Assembly (NCBI GenBank): GCA_002077065.1
Contig: NAJO01000103.1
Location: forward strand, 1 to 34,710
Direction of reading: 5' to 3'
DNA from: Cryoendolithus antarcticus
Taxonomy: Eukaryota > Ascomycota > Dothideomycetes > Cladosporiales > Cladosporiaceae
DNA: 34,710 bases
Within the stretch, counting starts at the first letter, position 1; every line of letters begins with the position of its first letter. The notes below the pieces were generated by a model. That model did not search any database and had not been told where the DNA came from. It saw only the letters and a list, made by a program, of their open reading frames with translations. Positions 18,718 to 30,169 of the stretch are shown here, in pieces. The position numbers were made by a program, and so were the translations under genes.

Positions 18718-20110
18718 GAGATCATCTGCAACGTCTACAGGCGTCTCCTTTGGTGGCGTCAAATGCATAAAGAATGCGAGCTCATGCTCGAGGCGTTCCA
18801 GCAATACCAGGCCGACTCCACGCCCAGCAATCGGAAGAAGTACGAGATCAGCCTCTACGTCCTGAACGATGTTACGACCGAGCACCTTGCGCAGCAGATC
18901 ATGCTTATACAGTAGAGTCTACCTCTCCAGCGCGGCTTCGAGAGAAACCTCGTATATGGACGCTCGGACACCAAGGAGGGCGCGAAAGTTGATGATGTCG
19001 ATGCATTTCACAAGGACAAGCTGTTCTGGAGTCTTCGTGGTCTAGGGTTTGATCGAGTTGATCCAGCCTTTCACTTCCATACGCTAGACTACCATCTATC
19101 CCAGGCTTCTATCAAAGAGAGGAGCCGGATCAGTGAGCAGCTCCTGCGTCCATTGTCTGAGATGGCGGTAGTCGACGAGAGACGAACGAATCTACAGTGC
19201 AGTCGGGCGTGGAGTCGTCAGCCGTCGCGTGACGACATGAGTTCGATGCCTGCGTTCCGCAAAGACTTCATCGACAAGTACGCGAAGAAGCTCTCGCTCC
19301 CCGAGCTCACCCAGAACGTAGTCCTTCCGCAGCAACTTCGGACATTCCAGAAGGATACGCCATGGCCCACAGGTCGAGTCGACGAGAAGTGGCTCAAGCA
19401 AGTAAACGTATCGCGAACGCAGCTGACCAAATTCTGGGATCGCTTCCGAGCAGGCCTCAAACTCTAGCAGCTACGCAAGTCATTCCTAAAGGACTTCATT
19501 GATGAAGATTCGGCCCTATTGTCTATCGCGGAGCGACATAGGCATATTCGTGCACTCGTCGAGCAAGAGCAAGCCGCGCTCGAGGCCATCCATCGAAGGC
19601 AATCCGAGTCTCAGTGGTCCTCTTCTTCTACAGCCCACACCAAGGACTTCGAGATCGAGGACCCGGAGAAGTTCGCGGCGCCAACACTAAAGCAGAGGAG
19701 GGAGACTCGCGCTTCGGCTTCGCATAGCTCAGAGGAGCATACAGCTCCCGAAATTGCCTCAGCGCCTCCCTTGCTGACTGAAGAGACTCGCATGTCCGAT
19801 CTCAAGTTCGCCGACGCTTCACTATCCATCAACCCCGAAATTCCAGCCTTTTCACCTCCATGTTCTCCACGCCAAAACGCAAGCGCGCTCGTACTCCTAG
19901 ACGCACTTCTAGCAGGCTATGGTCGATGCCGGCTGTTCTATATCGCAGGGCGAAGGAAGCGCAATGTCGTTCAGATCTGGTCAAGGCGTCATCGTCTTCC
20001 ACAGACCGCATCCTAACCCGACGATCGACCCAATCATCCTGCTCTCTATAGGCAAGAGGCTCAACAAGATATCCGGGTGGGGCGAAGAGTCATCCTGCTG
20101 CAAGCGCTAG
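18718..20110 (+). pseudogene. Large fungal hypothetical protein (resembles family sometimes labelled 'ipa protein'), decayed
   Basis: One plus-strand frame is conserved through 18718-19880 with two in-frame stops, TAG 18913-18915 and TAG 19465-19467. It includes YRRLLWWRQMHKECELMLEA, TTEHLAQQIMLIQ, GFERNLVYGRSDTKEGAKVD, FWSLRGLGFDRVDPAFHFHT, LPQQLRTFQKDTPWPTGRVD and QLTKFWDRFRAGLKL. After a frameshift between about 19860 and 19918 the C-terminal piece MVDAGCSISQGEGSAMSF ... GQGVIVFHRPHPNPTIDPI continues to about 20110. From memory this order of motifs occurs in large ascomycete hypothetical proteins, some deposited as 'ipa protein'. The function is unknown. The last segment has the Gly-Ser-x-x-x-Phe ... 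Phe-His-x-Pro-His pattern of HicA-like small folds, which is only a suggestion. The N-terminal half of the family was not recognised upstream of 18718. Confidence 0.6.
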
Positions 20111-21097
20111 CCGCAGGGGTGGGAGGTCTGACGCGGCGAACGCAAATATGGAATGACAGGGGCGGCGAAAAGACGAGATGTATCAGACGAGGGGATGACG
20201 GCTTCACGTAAAGTATGCAAAGCAGCCGAGTATGCTAGTGAATGCCAGTGGAGGTCTACAGCGGCTTCGACAAAGGCTGCTCGTCTGTGGATTTCGCAGA
20301 GGTCAAGGCGATTGGTTAGCAGGGCTCATACAGCATCATTACCCGCTTTTGCTTCCGTTGAGTCTATGTTGTTACGCCACCACTCCAAGTCGTGATCTCG
20401 TACACCGCACGAAGTCTCGTTACTATGGGATGCCTCGAACTGCTCTTCCCAGAATTGACTTCGACGAGTTCAGCCATGTTCGTATATGCTGTCCCATTCA
20501 CCACCCTCCGTCCGGGCTCATCAGTGAGAAAAGCCAGGACGGAGCCATGTGACAGAGGTCGTCGGAGCTTTCTGTGTTGTATGCAGAGTCACCACATTGA
20601 CCAGATTTTCCCCACCTATGTTCCAGCGGTTTCTGAGTTGGCGTTGGTGCACTAAACGGGTCCATCGGACACTTGACGAAGTTGAGCTCGTGCGGCTGCG
20701 TGATGAGACCGCAGCATGAGAGGTCGTCCGTGGAGAATATGATCCGCTTTGACCCAGTATTCCAATTATCGACACTACCATGGGCTAGTAGTTCCATCGT
20801 TTCGACGATCAATCCCTCACTGTACCGCACTTCCGATGACACGCACCAACAAGGTAGGCGATCCCTCCCCAGATCGCGGAAACGGTTTGAGAGACTTATG
20901 TTAGCAGACGTGGAAGTGGCGCAAGTGAAGCTGCGCTTGACTTTAGACTTGGCTGAATCGTTCACATCTGCCGATGTGCTCGAGATCAGAGTTATACATT
21001 CTGAACATTCCAGAAGAGTCTTCTTCCAAAATCGTAGTCTGTTTATTTACTTTACTATGCAGTCATGAGCCAGTACTGGCATAGCCCACGGCCCCGC
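20111..21097. other. No recognisable gene
   Basis: Frames such as minus 20965-20498 and plus 20673-21068 lack motifs and overlap each other. The right end must contain the 3' flank of the permease gene. Confidence 0.4.
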
Positions 21098-23249
21098 TTA
21101 CTCATCGCGCTTGATCAGAGCAACCGGCCCGTCATACACATATCTCCCCTTGACGAGATAGTATACTATAGCAATCGCCAGCACGCCGACGAACATGACA
21201 CACGCGTAGTTGAGAGTCTCGCGAGTCACCGCTTTGGCGAGGGGAAAGAAGGCGAAGACGAACATCGGAAGGACAAAGCAGACCGCCACGATGTTGATGG
21301 CAAGCCCGTATTTGCCCAAAGACCAGCGGCGTGGGGGCAGCGCGGCGCCGTATAGTCTCCGCCAGATGAGTGTACTGATAGTAACGAGGTAGGAGCTCAG
21401 GATGGCGACGGCGCCGAGAGAGCTGATAGATCGCAGGGCGGTCGTGGACCCGATATTGATCAGCGAGAGCAGAGCGACGACGAAGAAGGACACGATCACG
21501 GCTCGCAGAGGGATGTTCCAGCCTGGTTGCACCTGTGATGAAGTCAGCTGCTAGGACCATTGTGATCTGTCAGGGTCAATGCAAACTGACATGTTCCAGC
21601 CACTCCGAGCCCGGGAACCCACGATCACGCGCAAAGGACCAAAGCTGTCGGCTCGCAGTCGCTACCTCACTGAAGCAGCAGGATACCAGGAGGATGATGA
21701 CGACTGCGACCATGATGGAGGCGCCAGCTTTGCTGCCAGTAGCATTGTAGAAGATCTGGACAAATGGCTCTCCGGTCCTCGTCTTGAGTACTTCTTCAAT
21801 ATCGCCGGAGCAGAAGGCAAGAGTGACGATTACGAGGAGGCCGAGGATCGCGTTTGGAGCAACAGACCACCTAAAGGAGTCAACAGGGTCAGCGGATGTC
21901 TAAGATAGGACAAATGGGTAGCCACAAGGTATTAGATCTCCCCATGCACGCCACAAGAGAGGTCCAGCCCTGTTACGCATCGGGTTGACGTACATGATCG
22001 CTTTCGGCAGTGTGATGGACGCATCTTCGATCTCTTCCGACATGTGCACAGAGCAGTCATATCCGATCAAGACATTCAGCGGTGTCACCATCCCTATCAT
22101 GGCCGCGAGACCCTGGGTATCCCATCCTCCTATATTCGTGTAGTCCAGTAATGCGACATGAGCAGGCGCACGCGGTGCCAGGACCCAGAGCGGGATGATG
22201 ATTGCGAACACGCCGCAGAGATGGAGGATCAGAATGATACCTGATCGCATGGTGGAATCTCGTCAGCGAAGCTCCAACCAGATAAGATATCTCTTGTTGC
22301 TCCGACGTACCTTCAATGAGCGGCAGCTTCACCGCGAGTAGTGTGTTGAACACAATTGAGGAGGAGATGATCGCTATTGTTAACAAGGTCTGATGCCAGG
22401 GCTGTGGCACATAGGACTCATTGTTGAGAGCAATGAGAGCCTGAATGAGGCCGCCGACCATGAAGCAGACTCCCGCGAGGTAGACCTGCCATCCAACGGC
22501 GCTCAGCCAACCTGGCCCAGTCGTCAGCTCTGTCAGGATCTCAGGCACGTCGAGGGCTTATTCACCAACAAGGTAACTCAAAGGCTTCTGAACACTTGGC
22601 CCTGCAAACTCCGAGACCCAGTGATACTGCCCGCCTGCGGTTGGGGACCTGAGATGTGATCAGCTGCTATGACCATGTTTGAGAGACGGATATTGGAACG
22701 CACATGGATGCAAGCTCCGCAAGACTGGCGTACACGAAAAGCATACCGCAAGTGTCGACGATAAAGCCTGGAAGAATCTTAGCTTCTGCGTCATTCCTCT
22801 CTGCTCCGTCTTCAGTTACATACCCCAGAACAAATTGGGCGTCCCGCCATCAATCAGAATCAACTTGAACAAAACCAAGAGGACTTCCCAAGAAGCCATG
22901 ACGGTACTCGCGAAGCCCAGCATCGTCACGAATTTGAAATTGCGCTGTGTACTTGTCAGATCCACAGGGCTCGAATGTCACCTCTCCATGATCTGGCTCA
23001 TTCATACCCGCAAGACCTGCTTCTTGCCCAGTATTGCTAGAAGCACGGAAGGTTACGATGGTCAGCAAATGTCTCACACAAGAGTTCACGATATCTCAGA
23101 GAGGCATCATGTGCTTCAGACCTACCCATATCTCGTGCATCGGCAGCTGTGCCATGGTACCTCGCAGGTACGGAGTCATCGACCTCGAACTTCCGAGCGC
23201 CCTGGTCGTACTCTTCGACTTCCGTTTCAGTCTTCCTGTTGATGTTCAT
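21098..23249 (-). CDS. Amino acid/GABA-type permease (APC superfamily), 9 exons, intact
   Basis: The product is a 527-residue plasma-membrane or vacuolar amino acid transporter of the fungal GABA/choline permease type. Exons (minus strand): 23249-23126, 23036-23008, 22944-22824, 22767-22704, 22648-22566, 22511-22311, 22240-21994, 21870-21591 and 21532-21098. All eight introns are GT-AG and all joins keep frame. Landmarks are GKKQVLRRNFKFVTMLGFAS before helix 1, GGTPNLFWGFIVD, YASLAELASMSPTAGGQYHW (the APC signature), SYLVGWLSAVGWQVYLAGVC, GYDCSVHMSEEIEDASITLP, SCCFSEVATASRQLWSFARD, PGWNIPLRAV, LPPRRWSLGKYG and the C-terminal GPVALIKRDE. Twelve hydrophobic segments can be placed. The substrate cannot be read from the sequence. 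Introns 4 and 8 resemble each other strikingly (see findings). It is transcribed divergently from the seven-helix gene at 24304. Confidence 0.93.
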
Positions 23250-24303
23250 GTTTGTGGATTAGAAGCCTGCAGCGAGTGCAGGCGAAAGCGGTGCGAAGAA
23301 AGATGAAGGCTTAATGCAGGAAGTAAGTAAAGACCAAAGTTTGGGAAGTTGCGCGCGGCACAGCGACAGTACCCGATTCTCTCGATTACCTGGATGCATT
23401 GCCGACAACTGGACACATTGCCGACAACTGGACAACGGATACATCAGGACCTGCACTAGTGAGACCAGGGAGCTATCTGCGTATCTCGTGAGCGAACGAG
23501 TGGTCCACAACCTAGATCTGCTCTGTGGAGCCGGAACGCGAAGGGAATTTCCTGCACATGAACTCCACGCGAGCATAGCGTGTGAACCACGTTTGGTCCC
23601 CCGCGTTCCAGGTTTCAACCGAGCAACGTGCATGGAAGCTTGCAGGGTTACGACTAACGAACCACTCACTTCCGTTTGACGCAGGTGGTCGAGCGTCCAG
23701 GAGGCACATGTTTGCTGCCGGCTGCTACGACAGAGGCTGCTATCAGTCGAGGTTGGAATTCATCTGTCCCGAATGATTGCGTGATAGGTTCCAGTGTGTC
23801 ATGCTGTTCGACTCCATCCGCGAATGGAGATACAAGGATCAGGCCTCGAGCTCACCGGGGAAGTGCTGCCCCAACGGAAGACACAGACACGCAGATTGCG
23901 AAACTGGAGATCTGCATTCATGCATGGCATTGTCTCAACAGACGGAGAAAGTGCTCCGTCTTGATGGCGGAAGCAGCATCCGAGCTCCCCGCGGCCGGGC
24001 TCGCGGGAAGCCAGATCCTATTCATTGGAGGAAATGCTTCGCCTAGACGTCAATAGCTGTGCTTGGCGCATCCTCCAACACAGGCTCCTCTATCGGTGTC
24101 TTTTTCCACCAATCCGCAAAGATTGCTGCGGAAGTAATCCAGGAGCATTCCAAATATGGATTCGCACGCTCAGGCACAGCATCAAATTTGGACGGCCATT
24201 GAATTATCGCCAGATTTATGCCGCTGAGCTGAACTGCCCTAGTTGTCAGCGCGACAATATCATCAACCTTGTGTCGAGCTTCGCGAGATCGCGACAACCC
24301 ATT
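23250..24303. promoter_or_regulatory. Divergent promoter region of permease and seven-helix genes
   Basis: The 1,054 nt between the two start codons shows only motif-free frames on both strands. It must hold both promoters. The only clear structure is the 19-bp tandem repeat at 23397-23434. No specific factor site could be assigned. Confidence 0.4.
23397..23434. repeat. Exact 19-bp tandem duplication
   Basis: The unit CATTGCCGACAACTGGACA occurs twice head to tail, about 150 bp upstream of the permease ATG. It contains a CCGACAACTGG core, so a duplicated factor-binding site is possible; alternatively it is a replication-slippage product. Confidence 0.85.
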
Positions 24304-25804
24304 ATGTCGACTACGCCACCAGGCTATCGCGAGCCGTTCGAGAGCGTAACGTCAAACGACCAAACTGCTTGGATCGTGATCGCGGCCACGTTGGGCACAG
24401 TCTACTCGCTCATGTTCTTAGGCTTCCGAACGTTCATCCGTCGAACCTCTGGCCTAGGTAGACTCAGCTCGGACGACATAGCACTGGGCGCCGCAACCGT
24501 GAGTGTCGGATTGCAAGAAAAGAGACTTTCCCCCCAATTCATTGAGCGCTGACGAGATGCCTAGCTCGTTGCGGTCGTCCAGTCCGGGGTCGTCCTTGGA
24601 GCGTGTAGCAGTGGATTGGGCAAGCATTGGCTCTCGCTGGATGCAGAGATGCAGCGAGAGGTTCAGCAGGTCAGACACCGCTCTGTGATAATGCGACTGT
24701 GTCCAAAGCCAGCGTTGACATCTCGCAGATGACCTACGCGAGCACGCTACTCTTCGTGATCGCACTGGGATTGTAAGTAGATAACTCCCAGAGAATGGCC
24801 AGGGTTTCCGTACTTGATCCGGTGAGAGCGAGTGACAAGTCTCACCGAGCCATCGGCTGACTTGTTCGTCCTGCGTCCAGGTCGAAGACCAGCGTCTTCC
24901 TTTTCCTCTTCAATCTGATGGCCGATCCGACACAAAAGAAGATGCTGAGGATAGCACTCGCGAGCGTGGTCGTCTGGACCGTGGCCTCGTTTTTGGCACT
25001 GGCCTTGCAGTGCGACATCACCCATGCATGGAAGACCAGCGGAGAGAAGTGTGAGGGCTCGGTGAGTAATAATTCGGAGATGCCGACGTGCATCTTGAAG
25101 AACTGACGCCGTGAATAGGCTCTCAGATGGCAGATAATATCTGCGTTCGACATTCTGCTCGAGGTTCTTGTAATCTGCTTCGCAGGCTACCTTGTCTGGG
25201 ATGTACAGATCACAAGCTCGAAGAAATGGACTGTACTCTCGGCTTTCGCTGTCCGCTTACTGTTTGTCGATACTTCTGCGTCCCCAGAAGTCATCCACTT
25301 GCTGATCTGATTCACAGCACGATCATCACTACAATCTTCCGACTCACCACCTTCAACCAAAGCGCTCTCTCCACCAACCCAACGTTCGAAGCGCAGTTCC
25401 AGGTCTGGATCCAAGCCGGCATGCACGTATCGACGATCTCCGCTACCGTCTTGATTCTCCGACCCGTCATCTATAATCTCAGCACTAATTACGGCTCCCT
25501 CGGTCCCACGATCTCGCACGCATATGGTGCAGCGTCGCAGGCAACGTACGTTATGAGCAACCTCTCGGGTGTGCAGCGATCGAGGCAAGCGGATACGAAG
25601 TTTGGACAAAGTCTAGCCGAGTCGCGAGGGACCGAGTACATCGCATCTGCATCGGTCGGACACGCCCGCAATGGCGCGCATAGGGCGAATGTAGAGACTG
25701 AGAGTGTCGAAAGCGGGAGCAGTCAGCGGATGATAATCAAAAAGAAGACGTCTTGGAAGATAGAAACGTACGATAAGGATGCAGAAAGCGGGCCACGGGA
25801 GTAA
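24304..25804 (+). CDS. Fungal seven-helix 'rhodopsin-like' integral membrane protein, 6 exons
   Basis: The family (Pth11-related 'rhodopsin' domain proteins of Pezizomycotina) is membrane-bound and of mostly unknown ligand; some members act in surface sensing. Exons: 24304-24498, 24565-24669, 24729-24772, 24881-25061, 25119-25261 and 25318-25804, giving 384 residues with all joins in frame. Seven hydrophobic helices are seen: WIVIAATLGTVYSLMFLGF, IALGAATLVAVVQSGVVLGA, TYASTLLFVIALGLSKTSVF, IALASVVVWTVASFLALALQ, FDILLEVLVICFAGYLVWDV, VLSAFAVRLLTIITTIFRL and WIQAGMHVSTISATVLILRP. The motif LGLSKTSVFLFLFNL in helix 3 and the RPVIYNL exit are typical. The tail is hydrophilic, Ser/Glu-rich and about 100 residues long. 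The last intron (56 nt, donor GTTTGT) restores the frame that otherwise appears broken. No CFEM domain is present. The start is the first ATG before the polar N-terminus. Confidence 0.87.
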
Positions 25805-26141
25805 GATCTGCGTGTGCATATGTACTATAGCCTGTACGAATACCATCATGCTTCTCAGTTGGGCTACGATTCCCACTGAGTATCCTTGCACGAGCGCCCG
25901 CATCCTTATGAACCTTCAGCGCAAGAGCATCGCAGCCTTGGCCGGCACTCATATTGACTCGATTAGTCGGTCATTTTGCTGAACGGAACGCCGTCGATGG
26001 ACGGCGCGAACGGACTTCATTGGAGCGAGCAGGCATATGATCGTTTGTATGCTAGTAATCCTACACTTTGCGTGCTTCATCAACTTCGTCTCGTCGCTCT
26101 GACGCGTATCTGCGGCCAATTCAGACCTTCCTCGTATACGG
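25805..26141. other. 3' flank of the seven-helix gene; no gene seen
   Basis: Only short overlapping frames are present; nothing else is visible. Confidence 0.4.
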
Positions 26142-26725
26142 TTGACTGACATTGTTGCATCTAGACGATGCCATCGAAAAGCGAAGCTCAAGGCAGAGAT
26201 GCCACGAGGTTCGATTCGCGCCACGTTGAGCGAAGTATCAGCAATCGCTACGAAGACCGCGCCTCGCAAGTCGCTCAAATGCAGAAGTGCTCCTACCACG
26301 ATGATCAAGGGAGATCAAGAAAGCTCCTTTGACGACTGTCTGAAAGGCGACACAGTATCGAGGGGGGCGGTCGCGAAGGAGCAACGTTCGAACTTGGAAC
26401 AAGGCACATCGTCCAGCGCTAGAGTCCGAAATGAGGTAAATTCGGACGACAGCGACTGGGATATCCTCAACGGTATCTTCGAGCATCTGGAGAGATCTCT
26501 GAAACGGTGATTCCTGAAGTCAGTAGGCTTATGATTGCGCTCGCACGGCGACTGAAACCCATTGACGGAATGCTTCATATCGTTGACCATGTTGTGTCGA
26601 AGATCGTGTGCGCGCAGCGCGAGAACTTTGACGCTATCAGGGATCAACTCGGAGACATGCAGGAACAACTCAACCGCAAAGAATCAGGCGGCACCACTGT
26701 ATACTTGAGGTCGGCGCCTGAGTAG
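26142..26725 (+). CDS. Possible unrecognised small gene, frame uncertain
   Basis: Two consecutive plus-strand frames look protein-like. The first (26142-26510) ends SDDSDWDILNGIFEHLERS. The second (to 26725) reads ISETVIPEVSRLMIALARRL, then HIVDHVVSKIVCAQRENFDA and RDQLGDMQEQLNRKESGG, a helical, possibly coiled-coil tail. A third option starts at ATG 26168 (MPSKSEAQGRDATRFDSRHV) in the same frame as the second part but meets a stop. One frameshift or an undetected intron is needed to unite them. No known domain was recognised. Confidence 0.3.
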
Positions 26726-28578
26726 CTTGGCCGCACATGTTCAGTGATCGTTCGCCGCCTCTACTGGCCCAGTTCTGGCAGTACACATCGACTTTAGGGC
26801 CGGAGGTGGTGTCGATTTGCGGGTACGAATCAGCAAAGCTTCTCGGGAGGATCTGAAATGTCGTCCCCCTGCGAAGATACACATCGTGAAGGCAATTGAG
26901 TGATTCGGGAGCAGGCATGGGTCTTAACTTCGCATGTTCCGTTGGATACCATTCCGTTTCTGGATAGTGAATTGTAATTCGGAACCATTTGGGGCAAGAG
27001 ACACCTCGAGCAGACGCCCAGAGTGACGGGCCGTGGTAGCGACTTTCCCTTCCGCGGAGGAAATAGGAAGGCTTATCTAGAATTGTGCTTCTTGACTTCA
27101 CTCTTATGTATACATAGAGCAGCCCTGAATGAAGCACGCGTATCTGCCTACACAGATTTGGTGGTGAAGCGCGCGAGTGTTGGACTCTCAGGATGGTCAG
27201 ACACTTATGCCTCTCTGAGAATGCAAGCGAAGGCCGAAGTGGGCTGCAGCTTTCTCACACTTCGCCTGCTGATGTATAGTGCCGACCGGGGACTAGTGCT
27301 GATTCGCGTTTTTCAGGAAGAAGGACAATGATAGATAGGGTGTCTACCGATGCGTTCCTATTTGAATGCTCACGTTGCGTGGTGAGAGGAATGACTATCA
27401 GGTGGGCCGCTCGCTATTGTCGGCCATGGAAGTCCCCATGCATTCCGATCAGCTTGCTCGTCATATTGTCCTTGCTATGTTTTTCATGTTATGTTATTCC
27501 ACAGAGGTTTTGGATCTGACGGCCTTGTATGATCCAGTCCTCTCATTCCAAATTACGACCCTATCGGTGGAGATAACGCTACATGCTCATAGCAGACCTG
27601 CGTGAGTTCGCGCTTGCGGGCGTTTGAGGATACGACCTGTCAAGCTTGCGTCTTAGATATGACAGTTACGGTGCCCTCAGTTCGTAGGGTTGCTGTTCGC
27701 GGGAGCCAGCTTCCTAGCATCGTGCCATACCGAGTTTACTAGGAAGTCCTAGCTACGAGAAAAATCGTCTAGATGGACACCTTTAGGCTAGAAGAAACCG
27801 AATTCCGTAACTATCCATAGACTCTGTTATGTAGTACGTAGGTAGAGTATAGCGATACGCTAACATCTGATCCTGGAGTACTAGTCGACAAATTCACACC
27901 GCTGATCCCCTCAGCTGGCAAGTCTCCTCGTCTTGAAAATTTCGCCAATATGAAGCTGTTAATGCATAGCAAACGTCGAGCGACTCGGAGGACGTTTCAG
28001 TGGTCGCCCCGGGGTCCGAGTTGCTCGATGCTCAGTGTGCATGGTGTCATCGTCCGTTTCTCGAGTACCCTATTTGGTTAAGTTGATCCTATTCTATCGA
28101 GATTTTAGTGTCATCTGCTCGAGAGGCTGGAGTCGGCAGATACAGCGCTATCTATCGGACAAGGCATATTTCGTCGAGTGCTTGAGAGGCATTGGCGTCG
28201 CGTTGAGTCATAGCAATAAAGTGACCACTCACTCGCAGACCACCCTTTGATGGCGCCACTACTTACAGTGATTCGGCAACGTAGCGAAGGTGGACTGTGC
28301 ATCGGAGACCAGTCTCGAACGTCAAACTAGTCGGACACGTATCGGTGGATACCCTCCAACTACCGGAACGTCCTCCCAGTTGCCCGCACGGTTGATCAGT
28401 GTTAGCAGAACCGCCGCAACACAATTAAGATCCAACATCCAAGTCCCTAAGATACGCACCTCGCAATGCACTCGATCTATCTTACTGCTAGGTGTCAGAA
28501 CCCGGGCACTGCCTCATTATCCTGCGTATCGCTACCGACGCTCTTTAGCTGTCCCTCCCGCGACCCTATAGCGTTCCT
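26726..28578. other. Gene-poor stretch, partly TA-rich
   Basis: Frames on both strands at 26670-27605 have no motifs. From about 27640 to 27900 the sequence is enriched in CTA/TAG like the tract at 9540-10270, suggesting another degraded repeat. The remainder to 28578 is featureless by eye. Confidence 0.35.
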
Positions 28579-28746
28579 ATGTCGTATTTCTTCGTGTACT
28601 CCGCTATCCCTGTTGCGATCTTCGAAGTGTCAAAAGTCTATCCGGACCTTCGCGAAGCCAAACTTGTCGAAACGTCTAACCTTCTCGTCAACTTCGGATC
28701 ATACATATACCTACTCTACCCTACGAGCATGCTCTATGTGCCTTGA
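28579..28746 (+). CDS. Small ORF, 55 residues, two hydrophobic segments
   Basis: ATG 28579 opens a 55-residue frame: MSYFFVYSAIPVAIFEVSK, a polar middle (YPDLREAKLVETSN) and a second apolar stretch (LLVNFGSYIYLLYP) ending at TGA 28746. The composition is more protein-like than the surrounding frames. It could be a small membrane peptide, an exon fragment or chance. No homologue is known to me. Confidence 0.22.
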   Translation: MSYFFVYSAIPVAIFEVSKVYPDLREAKLVETSNLLVNFGSYIYLLYPTSMLYVP

Positions 28747-29787
28747 TTACTACCTTTTACGACGTATAAGAAGCTGCTTTAGGCACTTGATTGCGTAGCG
28801 GGCTGGAAAAGAGCGCGCAACTGTCAGCTTCCGAATGTTACACGTTGGCCTTGAAAGTTAACATTGATCTTGATTATTGGTTGTCCTACCACTGATCAAC
28901 GATAGCTTGGCGTTCGGGACGCACGTACTGGTTTTTGGATACCTCGGAAAGGAGGACACCCACCAGCTGAGCAGATACTGGCTAGGGCGTTCAGTGGTTC
29001 CCAACATGTTTGCAACTAAGACAGCGCATCTCACGGTCCTTATTGATCCAAGTGCTGTGAAGAGAGGACATAATATAAGTGGAGACTGTCTCGTTGAGAT
29101 AGGGCGGGCAATCAATAATGAATGGTAGTTGTAGTCGCGGCAAAGACAAGGGCGATATGAAAACACATTGCGGCAATCCGAAGTGTGGCCTTTGATCTAC
29201 GAGGATAATCAAAAAGGCAGTTCATCTTACAACGGAAGGAGTTGATGTAGTGAGACATTGTCTTGTTGAAGTAAGTATGATAGGAGATGTTGGCCAGTGG
29301 TAGGAGTGCTCAGCATACCAATTTGCATTGTCTGCAAGTATCGCAAGCCAAGGCAATCTTGCTGCGTACCGCCCTTGTTTCGGGGGTTTTACCGGAAATC
29401 TCATGTGCGAACTGCATCGTCGCCGCTGTGGGCGCCGGCGCGTCAACTTGAGGCGCCGCAGCGCGCTACTGCCGAAATACTCCTATCGTTGTTACACAGC
29501 CAGCGACGAGGAAGGTGATGTTGATGCTATATTGTGGATTGGACAAAGTGATCACAGCACTGAGGCTGCCTCAGGCCACACGCCGCAAGTACCCTTGACT
29601 CAGGCATCCTCCAGAGTTAGCTGCGGGTATTCCCTAAGCAAAGCACAGCCCACGAGATCAAGAGTCAATAACGATCAAGCAAAATCTTTCTCAGGACATC
29701 GACACAGCATTATCGAAGCCTTCTCGCTAGATGCTGCTTGATGCGAGGTTCTCGGTGCCCACGCCAATGATAAGTTTCAAGCACAGC
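28747..29787. other. No recognisable gene
   Basis: The longest frame is plus 29328-29741 (137 residues, Arg- and Ser-rich, with no motif). Opposing frames are of similar length. Nothing else is seen. Confidence 0.35.
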
Positions 29788-30145
29788 ATGCTATGTAGGA
29801 CGCTCCGACCGTCGGCGATCAAGGCTCCTTCCCTCATCGGCGACCTATCTCACCCCGTCTGGTTCGAAGCCCGGGTCTGCGGCTCTTGACCTCGATCATG
29901 CATTCACCTTTCTGGCATCGCTGGTCCACTCAGAGGGTATTGTCCAGCTCCACGCCAATAACGGTAACTTGAACGACTTGATCCTGCACCCTGCACCCAA
30001 TCCGAATGACCTCAACGACCCTCTCCCGTTAGCCGCGTTGGAAAAAGCATGTCTGCTTCGCGAGCGTATGTGCCCCCACGTATCTGACAAACTTTGGCAC
30101 TGGAGGCCTAGCAACGGCCTTCTATGGTCTCAGTCTTCAGTCTAA
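29788..30145 (+). other. Possible coding exon(s) upstream of the ankyrin gene
   Basis: A plus-strand frame ending at TAA 30145 contains LDLDHAFTFLASLVHSEGIV and LNDPLPLAALEKACLLRE, which look like genuine helical protein. It has no ATG in frame; a neighbouring frame from ATG 29789 (PSAIKAPSLIGDLSHPVWFE) could be its 5' part if one frameshift near 29870 is allowed. A GT-AG intron from about 30066 is conceivable. It may be the N-terminal part of the ankyrin gene that follows. Confidence 0.3.
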
Positions 30146-30169
30146 ACAACACAGACAGAGACCAGCGCA

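Noticed and set aside
22655..22677. Resemblance of GCTATGACCATG to a cloning-vector primer site
   Set aside because: Only about 12 bases agree, the stretch lies within a well-formed intron, and a sister intron carries a variant of it; contamination is not supported.
25119..25320. Apparent frameshift in the seven-helix gene
   Set aside because: A 56-nt GT-AG intron (25262-25317) joins the frames and gives a family-like helix 6, so no disruption is needed.
26200..26225. tRNA B-box-like GGTTCGATTCG
   Set aside because: No A box, acceptor stem or anticodon arm can be folded around it.
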